Shown piece after piece: positions 11,333-24,409 of a stretch of DNA of 64,000 nucleotides. The notes under the pieces were generated by a model. That model worked only from the letters and a program-made list of their open reading frames with translations, did not search any database and was not told where the DNA came from. The translations under genes and the position numbers were made by a program. The number at the start of each line of letters is the position of its first letter. Positions within the stretch are counted from its first letter, which is position 1. Origin of the DNA: Trochalopteron elliotii (Eukaryota; Chordata; Aves; Passeriformes; Leiothrichidae); assembly GCA_024734555.1 (NCBI GenBank), contig JANPWX010000072.1, forward strand, positions 3,754,420 through 3,818,419, read 5' to 3'.

Positions 11333-13477
11333 CCCTCTAATAGCAGACTCAGAAATGGCAACTGCACCTGGAGGTTCTGTTTGTTAGAGCCCTGTGTCCA
11401 GATGGTAGGCTTCAGTCTGCTTTGTCAGCATGATAATAAATTCCTGGTTTCTTCTCTGCAACAAATAAAATTTCTACCAGAATATTAGCCACTTTAACCT
11501 GTTATTAATTTAAATTTACTTCGGCAATAGCCCTGTAACTAGCCTATAATGACTTTTTCCTCACCAAAGCCTAGATTACTAAAGAATAAAGACAAATATT
11601 ATTTCTCCATCAGGCTTCTATCTACACTACAAGTATTAAAGTTAAAATGTTCTTGTTGAGTATTTTTGTCATGCTATCTGCTTTAGCCAAAAAAAAAAAT
11701 AAAACAGATGATTGCCAAAAATTTTTATCTTTGTGAAAGCATGTGAAATGGCATTTATCTTACCTAACTCTGAGCATGTGTTAAATTTTGAATGCCTGTT
11801 CAAAGACAATAAATGCAGTTGCAAAATAATTTCAGTCCAAGAAGACTGAAGCAGAGTTTAGAATATTGGTGGTAAATAAGATTAGAAGTCCTAGAGTGAG
11901 AATTAAAACCAAACAAATAAAAAATGGGGAATATTTATGAAGGTCGAAAGGAAACATGCCATGTAATACTTGTGGCTCTTTCTTACCAGTGCCAGTAGGT
12001 GAGATGGGTAAGTGACCTTTTGCTCTTTTATAGTTGAAAGCATTGAAATTATTTATAAGTCTGAATCTCACTCAGATCATAAACCTAGTCAACAAATTGT
12101 TGTGAGGGATAATTTTTGTTCCAGAGAAGCTGTAGGCAGCTGGCAAAAGAAGAAATTCTTCCTTCGTAAGAATAGATTAAAGGTACTCCTTGGTTTTGCA
12201 ACAAACACTGCAGTACTTTGTAGGGTGTATTTACCTGTGTATGGTGGATGCCCTTACAACACTGCAACTCTTTTAAGCAGCCAGAAGCCCTCTTGTTCTG
12301 GCTGGTTAACTGAGGCTTCCAGCTGCTTAGGGCTGCTGAATGAGGTCTGACAGATGGGATGAGCTGGTCACAGAATTTCCTTTCTGTAATTTGTCTTTGC
12401 TGGGTGTTGCTGGTTGCCCACACCAAGGCACCAGTGTATGTATTCACCCTCTGGTCAGCCCAGCCACACCTGGCCCTCCCTGCTGGCATGCAGCACTTGG
12501 GAACATTGTGACATCTCACCTACCAGTTGTCTGAGCATCAGTAGCCAGGATGAACAAGAGAAGGCACAATCCCTTTTTATTGGTGGGGGCACAGTGCCAT
12601 GGCAAGATTAAGGAGCAGTTTTATCAAGGCACAGGGCTGAATGGCTCTCACTGAAGGGGGTCTGAGCATTAAATTTGTAAATTCTCTGATATGTAAAACT
12701 CATCTTGCGGCAAAAGCAGGCATCAAACCATAGCCTCTGACCTAGGGATACATTCAGAAAAGATAACCCTTTATGTCACAGAGACAGTTTTGAGTTAAAA
12801 ACGTCACAAGGTTCCACATCTCACCTATAACATCCCTAGAAAGGGGTGGGGTCTCATTTTTGGCTGCATGGTCTGTTATCAGAGAAAGACCTGACACAGA
12901 TCCAAACAAACTCTGAAATCTGGATGAAAGCATGTCATATTTTAGTGTTCTCTAATTTTTTGTCATGCTGTAGCTCATCAACAGTTTTGGCAAAACCCAC
13001 AGATTTTTCAAGCCTTTTTTCCATAATGTAGTGCAGAAATATTCATCAGCATTATCCATCTCAGCAGTAGGAAATGTGAGAATACTTGAGCAAATATAAC
13101 AGTCCATGATCTCTCTCAAGCTTTTATAAATTTACCTGCAGAACTGGGATGCTATAAATCTGCACATAATTAGGAAAATTCTAATGTAAGCTGAACTATG
13201 CTGTGATCCTTGAGAAAGGAATAACCATTAACCTGTAGGAACTTGGACACGTTGTTTAGTGTGTTGTTATTCCCCTCTCACATTCCATGTGCTATCGCCT
13301 AGCAATTTCACTGCAAAGATAAAACAATACCACTGGAATGAAACACATTAACACTGGCTAATTGGTAGGTCACTAGAAAAGAATTTTCCTCTGGATGGAG
13401 AGAGATTTTTAATAGGATTCCACAGAAACCTATTTTCACCCCCATGCTGTTTTATGCTTTTTGTGTTAGTCAGGATG

Positions 13478-13497
13478 AAAAAAAAAAAAAAAAAAAA
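13478..13497. repeat. Poly(A) tract of 20
   Basis: An uninterrupted run of 20 A, followed by an A/C-rich stretch (ACCAAAACCACAACAACA). No processed pseudogene or SINE body could be recognised upstream, so it is called a simple repeat. Confidence 0.9.
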
Positions 13498-16400
13498 CCA
13501 AAACCACAACAACATTGAGGTTGTGGATACAGAAATGCAGAATTAATGACTAAAGACAAGGAAAAGCTACAAAATCAGAACGTCATGCAAACAAATAGAC
13601 ATGCAAACTGTTTGCAGAGTCTTGTGTAATGTTCCTTGGACTCATGCTTTCCTAATGAAGGAAAGCTGATTGTATCTAGCTGTGAAGCCACATGTCCTTG
13701 AAAATCTAAGACCAGTTGCCATTCTCTTTCTTACATCCAGTGTCCACTTGTTGTCTGTGGAGTGGCTGTGTCCCACAGAAGGGGATAATCAGTATCGAAT
13801 AAGAGAATGGGGAATAAGGAGAAAATTAATATGTTTTTATAGGGGTATTCATGGCCTTAATAGAGCAGAGGCATCTAAAAGTAGATAGACATATTTTTCT
13901 GATGTTTTATCTGTGCTGTCCCTTGCAATTACCCTGTTCCAAGCTGAATGGATGGATCATTTATTCCATAAAGAGTACTGTAACCTTGGAGTTCTTTATA
14001 AACTCTACTTGTGTTCCTCTTGAGTCTTCTTTCTTTTTCTTCCTTTTGCAATAGCAATTACATAACTCACAGATTAATTTGGTTTGTTAGGCAGATAACA
14101 TTGGATGTTTAAAGATTAAGCTGAGGCATCGTTCACATTTCCAGTGGGCAGCCCATTCTGAGAGCTCACCAAGGGGTGATGCTGCCATGTAAAATGCAGT
14201 TGCTAAAAGAAAGTAATTTTAATTTCAATTTTATCTTTATTTAATGGATATTTTCTAATGGTATAGAGTGTGTCCTTAATTCTCCTCTCTGTAATGTGAG
14301 ATCCTTGAATAAAAAATTCAGAGGCAAGAATTTTAATATTTTGTTTCCCAGAAGTATTCTTTATTATGGAGGCAATCAACATTAAAAGCAAGACTGTAAA
14401 ACACACAAATTTTTTTGGATATCTGTAGTGGCAAGATGTCAGTTTGGAATGCACGTGCTCTCTAGTGAATGACCCATAAAAATGATCTACACACAAACAT
14501 ACACATAACAATGTTAGAGACAGGGACAAAGGACAGCGAAAGCTCTGAATCAAGATTTGTAAACCATACAAAAAAGCTGAAAATTAATATGCTTTTAGTG
14601 GAAGCAGGGAGAAAGGATCACAAATGAAGTTCAGGGCAAGACCAGCGGAACAGTGGTCTCTGACACAATCAATACAGTTCCCACCAGAGAGTCCTCCTGA
14701 GATATGCAAGCCTTCAGAACGAGTCATTCAACTGCTCCTCTGGAAGCCTGAGGTGCCTATACACCTGTAAATGTAAAACACAGGCATGGAAATAGTATCC
14801 GTGTCCATGATTTTCTCTCTTCTGCCAGGAGCCATCCAACAGACCTGCCTAAGCCCCTGAAAGATGTTGGTGGGTGAATTTTCCAAGGGTGGGTGTGAAC
14901 TGCTGCTGTAAAATCCAATCTGGCAGGTTGCAGTCAGTCCATGCAGCTGTCAAATGCAATGAATGGCAGAGGTTACCAGCAGCACTATTTTCTAGAGGCG
15001 GAAACAGACCGACAAATCAAAGGCAACACCTGGATCGACTGACAATTTCAAGCACAACCATTGGAGGCAGCCTGTTACTGGGAACATAGGAGAAGCAAGG
15101 CTTTGCCCTCAGCTGCTCATACTGAGGAAATGTTTCTCGTTCTGACAAGCCGGTGGGGTTTTCAGGCACAGGGCAAGACTGGCTGCTGGTGGAGGTCATG
15201 TGAGGTAGCTCCTAACAGGGGGCCGATGCTTGGGGGTGGGTAAATAGTTTACCAGCCCGTTTCACGTACTCTGGTTTGCAGAGCTGCCAGATTTCCTGCT
15301 GAGAATGTGACAGCTTTCCTTCACCTCCCTATAGCCCAGCTTGACCCACTGTTCATCTGGGTGTACAGTACCATTGTAGTATATTTGCTTTAGTCAGCTG
15401 CCAAGGACCCGAGTTGTTGGCTCTGCTGAGACCCACAACCTGAGAGCTCCCTGTGTCCTTGATCCTTCAGCCCCCTCTCGCAGCTCCACAACAGAATAAA
15501 TAATAGCAGTCCTGAGAGAGAAAGATGGGAACTGCCAGAAGATGATGAGAGAGAAGGGATCAAACACAGGAGGGTGGCGAGGAGTGCAGGAGCAGTCAGT
15601 GCTCTCAGGGTTGATGCATAGGGAGTGATGATGAATTGCAGCCCCTGGACTGTGAGATGTCTACCCACACACAGTTCTTGAGGCTGGTGAAAGAAAGGTG
15701 CCTCCAACCCCTAAGCCTCATATGGACTAATCTGCACTTTGGATATGCCTGGTTAGGCTGAGGAGTCTCTGTCTGTTCTTAGCTGGGACAAGCCTGGGGT
15801 ATGTGTTGTGCTCAGATCTTCTGACAAAAGCAAGACACCATTGTAAAGAACAGCCACTCTTTAAAGACTAAAAGTCCAAGTAAGAGTCATGACCGTATGT
15901 GCAGGCTCTCCTCTGAGAGCACAGGATGGCAGAAATTACCAAAGCTCAGCCTACAGAAGTTATTTTGATTGTCAGCTGTTGGCACCTCAGAAAGAAATCA
16001 TTCTACTCTGAAAACTAGAAAAAGGTGAAGACAGTGTGGGTTGGCCTCCTTTTTCACCCTACCTCTCAAAAATGTGGCATATAACCAGGTTGTGTGTAAA
16101 AGGTAGGCCAGACTAATTAAGTATATTGCAATGATGTTGTACCTGCTTGACATTTTCCACATTACTTTTGTATGTGACAGCTTATGATGGCAAGAATTGG
16201 ACTAAATATGTATTCTGTTTCCAGCAGCTCCCATATCAGTACTCAGATGGACATACACGTGTCAGGTTAGCATGATAATTTGTTACTAAAAAAGTATAAA
16301 AGCAGTTCTGGGATAAAAGCTCTAAGACTTCTCAGTAATGCCTGGACTGTTGAGTAGTGGGGTATGGTGAATACTGGGGTAGCGTATCCTTCAGAAGACA

Positions 16401-18749
16401 TTTTTGTCTCAGCCTATAGCAGTAGGATAAAGTCTCATTTGCAGAAAATCATTGTTTCTGCAGACCTTTGGTCCCTATCATTCTTGCTTTATTCTGGAAG
16501 GGAGCTAATCACAAACCCTCAACATTAAAATAAACTTAATAGAGTCTCCTGTTGCTCTCTCAAAAAATTCAGTAGACTTTCATCTGGGCAAAGGTTGAAT
16601 AATTGACCTTTGAAATCTCCCTCCTTGCCCACCCCAAACACAAAAAACCGCTGGAATAATTCTCCTATTTATATATAAAAAAATATTTCTCCCCCATCCC
16701 AGTCTATCTGATGGAATCTTCTAATTCCCAGCAAAGGAGTCACCCATGGTCATGCTGGAGATGGGAGAGAACACACTTCATTGCACACAATGAAGCAGGG
16801 GAGAGGGACAGGGAGGCCACCCAGCTATCCACAGTTTGAGGGTAAAATGAAAGGAGAAGGGAGTGAAATATGGGAGTTTAGGAGGGAGCCCAATGACTTC
16901 GTCAGATGTCCTCATTATAACAGTGTCCGCCAAACCCACAGTAGGGATTTCTGGGCAGAGCTAAGCTGTAGCCTCACAGGTGAGAAGCCAGAGGAGCATG
17001 TACCCAAATAGGCCTGTGGGAAAGTTGTTCCAGTCATGTATCAATAAAGGAAGCAATGGAGCAGTGCACTGCAGATCCTAGAGCAGTGGCACTGCAATAA
17101 GTTTCCCCTGGAAGCTGTTGCAGCAGGGTGGAGGCAGAACAGTTGCACATTTCTGAAGGAACAGAAAAAAATCAAAATCTTTTGTAAGAAACTGTCACTT
17201 CTAAAAAATGATTTGGCATGGAAAAGTCATGGAAGTTTTGAAGCAGAGCAACAATTCTGTGTTGACTTAGGCTGATTTTATTTCACTTTCTGTTTTCTCA
17301 AATTATTTCAGCTCTGATTTAATTTCTGCATTCTTTCTCCGTGTAATTGCTCTTCAGCTAGGCAGCAGCATTTAAGCCTGAATAGAAATAGCTTTGTTCC
17401 ATCATGACTGGTTGATCTTTTGGGGGTTTGCCCTGTGTTTCCATTCCAAAGGATATGCAGTTTTCAGATTTACACAGAGGCCACTGTGGTGGGATGGGAG
17501 CTGTCACTTAGCCTAGACTCAGTCTTTGAAATCACTAACAGGCATCGCTCTTGATCTAAATGTGTGGCAACAGGAGCTGCAATTGACAGTTTCTGTGGCT
17601 GACTCTCGGATGTGGACGTGAAACAGTGAATACTAATTTATTTCATGATATAGAGTCTATCTTCCCTTCATGAAGGGATGTAGAATGAAATTCAAGTATT
17701 AGGAGTTATCTGATTTCCTAGGCAAATCTTAATCTCACTTTACAATGAGTGCTGCTGAAGTGCTGTATTAATTGGGAAGATCACAACCCAGCTCAAATTC
17801 AACATTGTTCCCTGTAAATATTTCAGAAAAGAAGAAGAAAATACAGCTGGAGAGTCTTGACCTTTCTCATTATGTGTTTGTTGCTGAGTGCATGTCACAA
17901 ATCACCTTTGTGGCAATCCACAGATGAGATGAGGTGGCACAGCCCTTACTCTGCAGATAAGTAATATTCTTTGAACTGTGCAGATGCCTATCTGAGTGCT
18001 AATATATTGCCACTGTAGAAGAGCAACTGTGGAGACTCAGCATTGAAGGAGTGGAGGAGAATCATGGCAGGATTCACAGCCAGCATTCCTAGAACAATTT
18101 TTTATGTCGTAGCCAATGGCTGATCTTAAAAATGAGTAAACAGTAATGCATTTTTAGCAAGTGTTAGGGACTGGCCCTAAGACTATCTGTCATAGGTACT
18201 TCTAAAATATTTCTCTATTTCTGTTTAGGATAGAACTTAGTGAAAGCTGTTGTTATTCATCATAATCCAAAGTTAAAAAGAAAAGCCACTTTATGATTTT
18301 GAGAGGTGTTAATGAATGAAATGCATGTTCTTTCATTTCTTCACTCTGACATCTGTTTATCTTCAAAAAGAAATTCAAAAATAGAGGAGAAAAATGAAAA
18401 ATATGCAAAAAGTAGCATGCAGATGACTCGTACAGTTTAAGATGATGACAAGGCACTTTCTGTTCCCACCCCTATTTGTTCTGGGAAAGGTTTCATGGGA
18501 GAAGGTACAATACTTGGAGTAAGTGCATAGACTGGATTCTCAGAGGGAGTGGTGCAGGGATGCAGTAATGCAGCTTTAGTTCTCTTCTATATATGATTGC
18601 ATCCTAAACTCTGAGAAGCAACCAAGCACTGCTGGCTGCTTTTGGATCTCCCACTGTTGTCAAAATATTCCTTTCAGTAACTCTGAAGAGTACTACTTAA
18701 ATTAATGACTTTAATTCAGCTATATATTTATAATACATATACATGTCAG

Positions 18750-19223
18750 TTTACTGCTGACAGGAAACTGAGGGGAGTGGCTGAAACACCTGAAGGCTGT
18801 GCTGACATTCATCAGAACCTTGATGGGCTGGAGAGTTGGGCAGAGAGGAACCTAGTGAGCTTCAACAAGGGGAAGTGCAGGGTCCTGCACCTGGGTAGAA
18901 ATAAGCCCAAGCACCCGGACAGATTGGAGCAGGTTTCCTACTGGAAAACAGGTCTGTGAAGGATCTGAGAGTCTTGTTGGATGACAAGCTGACTATGAGC
19001 TGGCAGTGCCCTTGTGGCCAATGGTATCCTGGGGTGCATTGTGAAGAGTGTGGCCTGCAGGTCAAGGGAGATGATCCTGTTCCTCTTCTCAACCCTAGTG
19101 AGTCCACATCTGGAATATTGTGTCCAGTTCTGGGCTCCTCAGCACAAAAAGACAAGGAGTTACTGGAGCGGGTACAGCAGAGGCCACAAAGATGATTTGG
19201 GATCTGGAGCATCTCTCTTGTGA
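18750..19223 (+). pseudogene. Decayed CR1 ORF2 (reverse transcriptase C-terminal region)
   Basis: The translation is split between frames. One frame carries FNKGKCRVLHLGRN (from about 18861) after an NLDGLESWAERNL-type segment. After a frameshift, a second frame carries [11 protein letters not shown] and [15 protein letters not shown] (about 19017-19150). These are characteristic of the region after the catalytic palm of CR1-family reverse transcriptase. The catalytic YADD-type motif is absent because of 5' truncation. Frameshifts and stops make it non-functional. It is a remnant of the retrotransposon, not a host gene. Confidence 0.85.
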
Positions 19224-19645
19224 GGACTGAGGGAGCTGGGCCTGTTTAATCTGGAGAAGACTGAGAGGGGATCTCTTTAATACATAAAATATGTATTATT
19301 TTATGTATTAATAAACATACATAAAAAAGCCAGGTATTAAGAGGATGGTGCCAGACCCTTCAGTGGTGTCCAGAGACAGGACAAGAATCAATGGCCATAA
19401 ACTAAAACATAAGAACTTCCACCTCAATGTGAGGAGCAACTTCCTTACACTGAGGGTAGCAGAGCACTGGAACATGGTGCCCAAGCACATTGTGGAATCT
19501 TCGTCTCGGGAAAGATTCAAAATCCCCCTGGACCTGTTCCTGTGTGATGTGCTCTAGGTGATCCTGCCTCGGCAGGTGATTTGGACTAGATGAACTCCAG
19601 AGATCCCTTCTAACCCTAACAATTCTGTGCTTATGTGATTTTCTA
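18750..19645 (+). mobile_element. CR1 retrotransposon, 5'-truncated, with RT C-terminus and 3' UTR
   Basis: This is the longest CR1 copy in the window. Its left part matches the end of CR1 ORF2. From about 19215 the CR1 3' section follows, including GGGCCTGTTTAATCTGGAGA, CAGAGACAGGACAAGAATCA and TTCCACCTCAATGTGAGGAG. It continues with GATTTGGACTAGATGAACTC and closes with AATTCTGTGCTTATGTGATT as degenerate terminal octamers. The copy is + oriented and truncated at the 5' end near 18750. Within it, the stretch around 19279-19320 departs from the expected sequence and holds an AT-rich perfect inverted repeat (see findings). Confidence 0.92.
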
Positions 19646-20179
19646 ATACTATAACTTGCATAATATACTTTACATTACCATACTGCACATAGAATTTTAT
19701 ATTTTCTCATATGCAAATGCATCTGTGATGTAACATATTACAACTTCCTAAGGTATGAATATAAAATTACATAGAAAACAATAATTTGTTTTACAAATCA
19801 CAATTGTTTGTTAGTGTTTCCACATCAACATGCTCTTGTCCAGCACATTTGACACATTATATTTAGTCACCGCATCAGCAGATACTGAAATGTCATGATC
19901 TGCTCAGATCTACTTTATGGCAAGGTGTAAGGAGTGCTGTTCAGGAAAAGCTGGGGAGCAACACAATGGGCTAGGTGCCTGACTTGGGTGAGTTAAAGGT
20001 ATGGTTGTTTTGACTGCAAGGACTGCAAGAAGGGGTAGAGATATAGATATATAGATAAAGAAGCAACCAGAAAATCAAACTTCAGCCACTTTCTTCATGC
20101 TAGGTATCTTAGTTAATACATTTCCCACATTTAACATCACCCCTTCCAAATGCTTCCTAAGTGTTTGGATGAGAGCAAA

Positions 20180-20815
20180 TCATTCATGATGCTGCTGCCT
20201 GCCTTATACCAAACCAATGCCCACAAGGAACATGTAACACTGCACTGCTGACTTCTGCAGGTCTCTGCAGCCACTTTGTGTAGGCAGCCCACTGACAGCC
20301 CATGCTGCTGCCCTCTTCCCATCCCACTCCCGTCGTCCTGTCTCAGGTACCAAGTTTCAGCCAGTTGGGAGCACCAGCTGATCCTGTCCATCCTCCTGTG
20401 GTGCACTGTATGCTCTGCCATGGGCCTGCCTCACATCTGGCACAACCCTGCTTCTCCAAGATCATCCTGCAAAAGGGATCCTTGTCAAAGCTACTAAGCC
20501 TCTTCTGCAACAAAGCTGAGCATGCAGGTGTCTTGTCAAAGTATCACACAAGGCTCTTGGCTGGGGATAAAAGGGAAAGGGCACTGTGGGGGGTCTGAAA
20601 GGAGAGGGGCAGGTAGACATGGTGGCTGGTGTGTAGAATATGCTTCTGCAGCTCACCTGCCTGTCCTGGGCCAAACACTTCCCTTTGGTTCCTGGCACAG
20701 CTCCAGGAAGCAGCCTTTGGGAGCCCACAGTCAGCTTGCTGATAGCCATGAACAGAGTTCCCTGACAGCCCTTCCTGACTACAATAAACTGTCTGCCTCT
20801 CTCAGGGGTGGGAAA
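20180..20815 (+). other. GC-rich patch with TATA-like and poly(A) motifs; possible old LTR
   Basis: This patch is clearly richer in G and C than its surroundings. It contains GATAAAAG at 20566-20573 and AATAAA at 20783-20788, about 215 bases apart, followed by TGTCTGCC and a G-rich run. The order is what a retroviral LTR would have, but I do not recognise the family and see no terminal inverted repeat or target duplication. Overlapping ORFs of 73-126 codons on both strands look like composition effects. It may equally be unique sequence. Confidence 0.2.
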
Positions 20816-22011
20816 AAATACATGAAAGCTTACGCAAAACATTTTTAGGGGATCTTTTTTATTGAAATTAAACAGCTAAAGTATCTTAACTTCAACTGTT
20901 GATGATTTGAAATGAAAAAGAGTAGTTGGGACGCTGTCGGTGCCTTTCAGCAGTCAGTCATCCTTGTTCCCACCAGGTAGCACAGATTTTGTCCCTCTCA
21001 TTAGGGAAAGCTACAAATCACTGCCCATTTGATCACATCCTTCTCACAAAAACAAATAAAATCAATTAAAGCTCACACTACTCCATGCTGCTCTTTCATT
21101 TTTAATGATATCTTCATTTGGTACCTACTTCTTTTAGCTCACCAGGACTACGTACTCTCTTTTACTGCAGTCTCAGTGCATTTCATTCTGTGTGTTATCT
21201 CTATTTGATCATGGAAGATGGAAAAATCCTCCAACAATTTTTTTTCATGGAATATGGTCTGAGCTAAGTTGCTTAGCCCTTCCATGGTGCAGTGCTCCAG
21301 TTTACTATTCATTGTTGACCTAAAGAGAAAAAAGACTGCACAGCATATTTTGGACAAGGACAATAGGGAACTTGTGTTAATAACCAGCACTTCTTCAGGG
21401 GTGAAGAAGTGAGGTTTTGAAGCTGACATCAACATCTGCTGCACAATCAATGTGCCTGGAATTCCCAAGGTAGTATAAAAATAGCTTCAACTGTAATTGA
21501 TTTCCTCCAAACAATGTAAGTCTCCATCCAGTTTTTAATTCTCATTTTCTCTAGAATGTTGAGTGCAGAAAAAGGAAAATATTTGTCAAAAAACCCCCTG
21601 AGTATATATTTGCCTCTCATAAAATGTGACATGGTTGGATATAAATTCAAGTAAAATTTCAAATAAGTTTCTAATATCGGGGTCTGCCCAGGCTTGCTCC
21701 ATAAATCAGACCTATTGATTAAGGCTGGTTGGGACTTGAGAGAAAACATGAACTTGGGTCATGTTTAAGCACAGATTATGCCATGACGATAACCCTCCCT
21801 AGAAATATACAGCCAACTAGGGATAAAAAGGACTCAGGTAAAACTTACCAGCTTGAAATGAGATTAATTTTATGGTTTATTCAATATAGAAATGAGAGAA
21901 TAGTTACCATGGCTGCTGAAAAACTGGCTTTAATTTGGAAAAAAAGATAAAAGGAACTTTCAGTGAAATTTCAGCTATTTCTTTGCCAGCACTCTGCTCT
22001 TTGTAATACCT

Positions 22012-22175
22012 TCTCCCCCAAACAAAACCAAACAAAAAATCAAAAATTAAACCAACCCCCCAAAACAAAATGACAACAACAATAACAAAACCCAAAAAAA
22101 ACCCCCAGCCAAACAAAAAAAAAAAAAAAAACCCCAACCAACCAAAAAAACCAAAACAAATCCAAACATCAAAAC
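22012..22175. repeat. A/C-only low-complexity tract
   Basis: About 160 bases are composed almost only of A and C on the + strand (units such as CCAAACAAAA, AACCAACC, a run of 18 A and several C4-C6 runs). The minus strand is correspondingly G/T-only with runs of G. The ORFs across it (poly-lysine/asparagine on one strand, poly-phenylalanine/glycine on the other) are artefacts of composition. Confidence 0.9.
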
Positions 22176-23924
22176 CCCAATATGTCAACAATAGAAGTAT
22201 TCATATTGGAAAAATTTGTCTGGCAAAGTTTGCTACATGTTTATTGAAGTTTTTTATTTGATCCTTTGTGTCTACCTTCTCTTCTGTTGATGTAGTTGCA
22301 CACCTTTATATCATGTATGCAAGAATATAGCACAGTCTTCCCTCTTCCCAAGGCATCATGGTGCTACTGCTAATGGAGACCTGAGGCAGTTAAACTCTAA
22401 TTCCCAAGAAATACTTCCCAGCAATTCTGAGAAGACTTTTTTTTTTTTAGTATTCAAGTATTCACATTTTATGACAAAAGAAATATTTAATCTCTTGCTG
22501 AAAAGTGTGCTGCTATGACAGTTAACCCCAACTTTCTGCTAAAAGCAGTTCTGGATGAAAACTTCAAATACGCTGCCAGCCAGAACTACACAAAATGGGG
22601 GTAAAAAAAGAGTGTTAAGAACTGTGATCTGATACACAGCATGTCATGAAGTATAATAATATAAAGTTTGTCATTTAAATCCATTCAGGTGAAATCCACT
22701 CACTCTAGGCTCCTAGCATAAACACCAGTTGTTTTTGCCAAATGCCATGTTACAGTCATTTGTGTTTTGGTCTATTTTTAAGTGTAGCTGCACCTAGAAA
22801 TGCTGGCATTTGTTTCTGTGCTCTCTATTGTTGAAGATGAGCAATATTTAATTTTAAGCTCCAAAGACAGTTCCCGTGTCAACAGATAAACTCCCAAACC
22901 CCATATCTATTTGAAGCAGAATCCTTAGTGTGGAAGTGCTTAGGGAAATTAGCAGGAAATGTGGCATGCTCTGTACTTTTGAAAACAAGTTTTATTTAGA
23001 TATTTCAGAATGGATTAAGCTGCCACTTACGAAGTCCCTATCTTTTAAACCTGATGTTTGGTTCATAAAAGAGAGTTTTGGCTCATTCTTTCTCTATAAT
23101 ATATTCATCCAAATCATTGAACTTTCTTGGCTTCTTCAAAATAATTTTTACTGATGCAAACAACATTTGGAAAAGCATTTGCAACTGTTAATATAGGCTA
23201 AATGATAATGGCAACATCATCAGCAACAAAACCCTCCCGTGTCTGTAATTTTACCTGTAAATCAGACAAAATTGGTCAGATTTTCTTGCAGATGCCCAAC
23301 TAAATCTATAGATTAAAAATTTGTGTATTAGTTAGGGTTTTTAGTTAATTATAAATGTTTGTAAATTTTAAAAGTTAAATTGCACAACTGGTTATCTCAG
23401 AGTAGGATATGAGCTTGACTAGATGATTAATTTCTCTCCTGGAAAAATATTTCTCTCCTGGTAGAGTATACATTGTTTTTACTTAGTTTTGATGCTGTCA
23501 AAATAGGACTACACGAAAATGTTTAGAATATTAATTTTACATTGAATTAAAATACAAAAGACTATGAAAACATTAACTTCTTGAATTCCCTTTCAAAAAA
23601 TAATTACATATTCCCCCGATTCAGCCCTTTCTTTACATCTGTAGGAATTTATCCAGTAGTGTGCTGAGAGCAATAATAGCTTTTACAAGATTCAGAAATG
23701 TTGCTAATAAAAGCCAGATCATGTCCCACCCATAAAATTTAAATTTCCCATTTTAACGCTACATGAGGTTATGTCTCTTCTGCTGCAACCTGTAATCTTT
23801 TTTACTTAATGGATTATGTGTTATTTAAAAGGAGAAATGAAGAAAACAAGGTAGATGAATGCTCAGAACCTGCTTTCAGAAAGCTGCTTGCTTTCCTGCC
23901 TGTCAGGAAGGTAACATCACTTGC

Positions 23925-24409
23925 TGTGGAAACCCTTGCACCCCTCAGGGAAACTCCCAGGGCTTTGCCCTGGAAGAATCTATCACAGAGTTTTCCCACC
24001 TAGGCTGAAAGAAAAGATTCTCCCCCATGATGCTCTACAACACTATGTTAAATTACCTCAGTTTTGCTTTCCCCATTTATGCATGGGCTTTGCCCACCTC
24101 TATTGTTCATGTATGTCCCTAGTTCTCGTGGTTTCTCCTTTCCCTGGCTCCCCTTTGGTTGTGGTATCCCTGGTGGCCTGTCCCCATGTCCCCTATAGGT
24201 CATTGCCCTTTGCCCTGCCCTTGTACTGCCCCTTGCCCTCAGATCATTGGCTCCTGACCCCACATTTAACCCTGAGCACCCCTTTGATCTGGGTATTTCT
24301 GTCCCTGAACCCTTTGGCGTGTGTCTGCAAAATAAACCTCACTGGAACTTACACAGGAGACTCTTCTTGCCTCTCCTCACTGAGCTGGCCATGGTGTGTG
24401 TGGTGTGTG
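23925..24409 (+). mobile_element. Probable solo LTR of an endogenous retrovirus
   Basis: The LTR layout is visible. The element opens TGTGGAAACCC (23925). It has an inverted CCAAT box (ATTGG, 24246-24250), a TATA-like CACATTTAAC (24261-24270) and AATAAA at 24331-24336. The AATAAA is followed by CCTCACTGGAACTTACACAG and CTCTTCTTGCCTCTCC, which I recognise from avian ERV LTRs. The 6 bases before it (ACTTGC, 23919-23924) nearly match those at 24410-24415 (ACTTGA), consistent with a target-site duplication. The right end does not close with a clean CA, so that border is uncertain. No gag, pol or env sequence is adjacent, hence solo. The 164-codon ORF across it is not a gene. Confidence 0.65.

Larger units (their letters stand above)
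7385..18749. other. Long gene-poor stretch, no protein-coding gene supported
   Basis: Mostly AT-rich sequence with chance ORFs of 60-144 codons, none recognisable or in a convincing exon context. Local items are listed separately: a possible terminal exon at 9415-9735, a 23-bp duplication at 11287-11332 and A20 at 13478. GC-richer patches lie at about 12190-12560, 14860-15240 and 15390-15720. They contain overlapping open frames on both strands that look like composition effects. No tRNA, rRNA or LTR was seen. Confidence 0.45.
19646..23924. other. Intergenic DNA with one GC-rich patch, no gene supported
   Basis: AT-rich and unique-looking on both sides of a GC-richer patch at about 20180-20815, which is listed separately. 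The A/C-only tract at 22012-22175 is also listed separately. Open frames around 21148-21749 on the minus strand (100-106 codons) show no recognisable domain and no clear splice context. Confidence 0.45.

Noticed and set aside
22070..22191. Lysine/asparagine-rich and phenylalanine/glycine-rich ORFs
   Set aside because: They are translations of the A/C-only tract.
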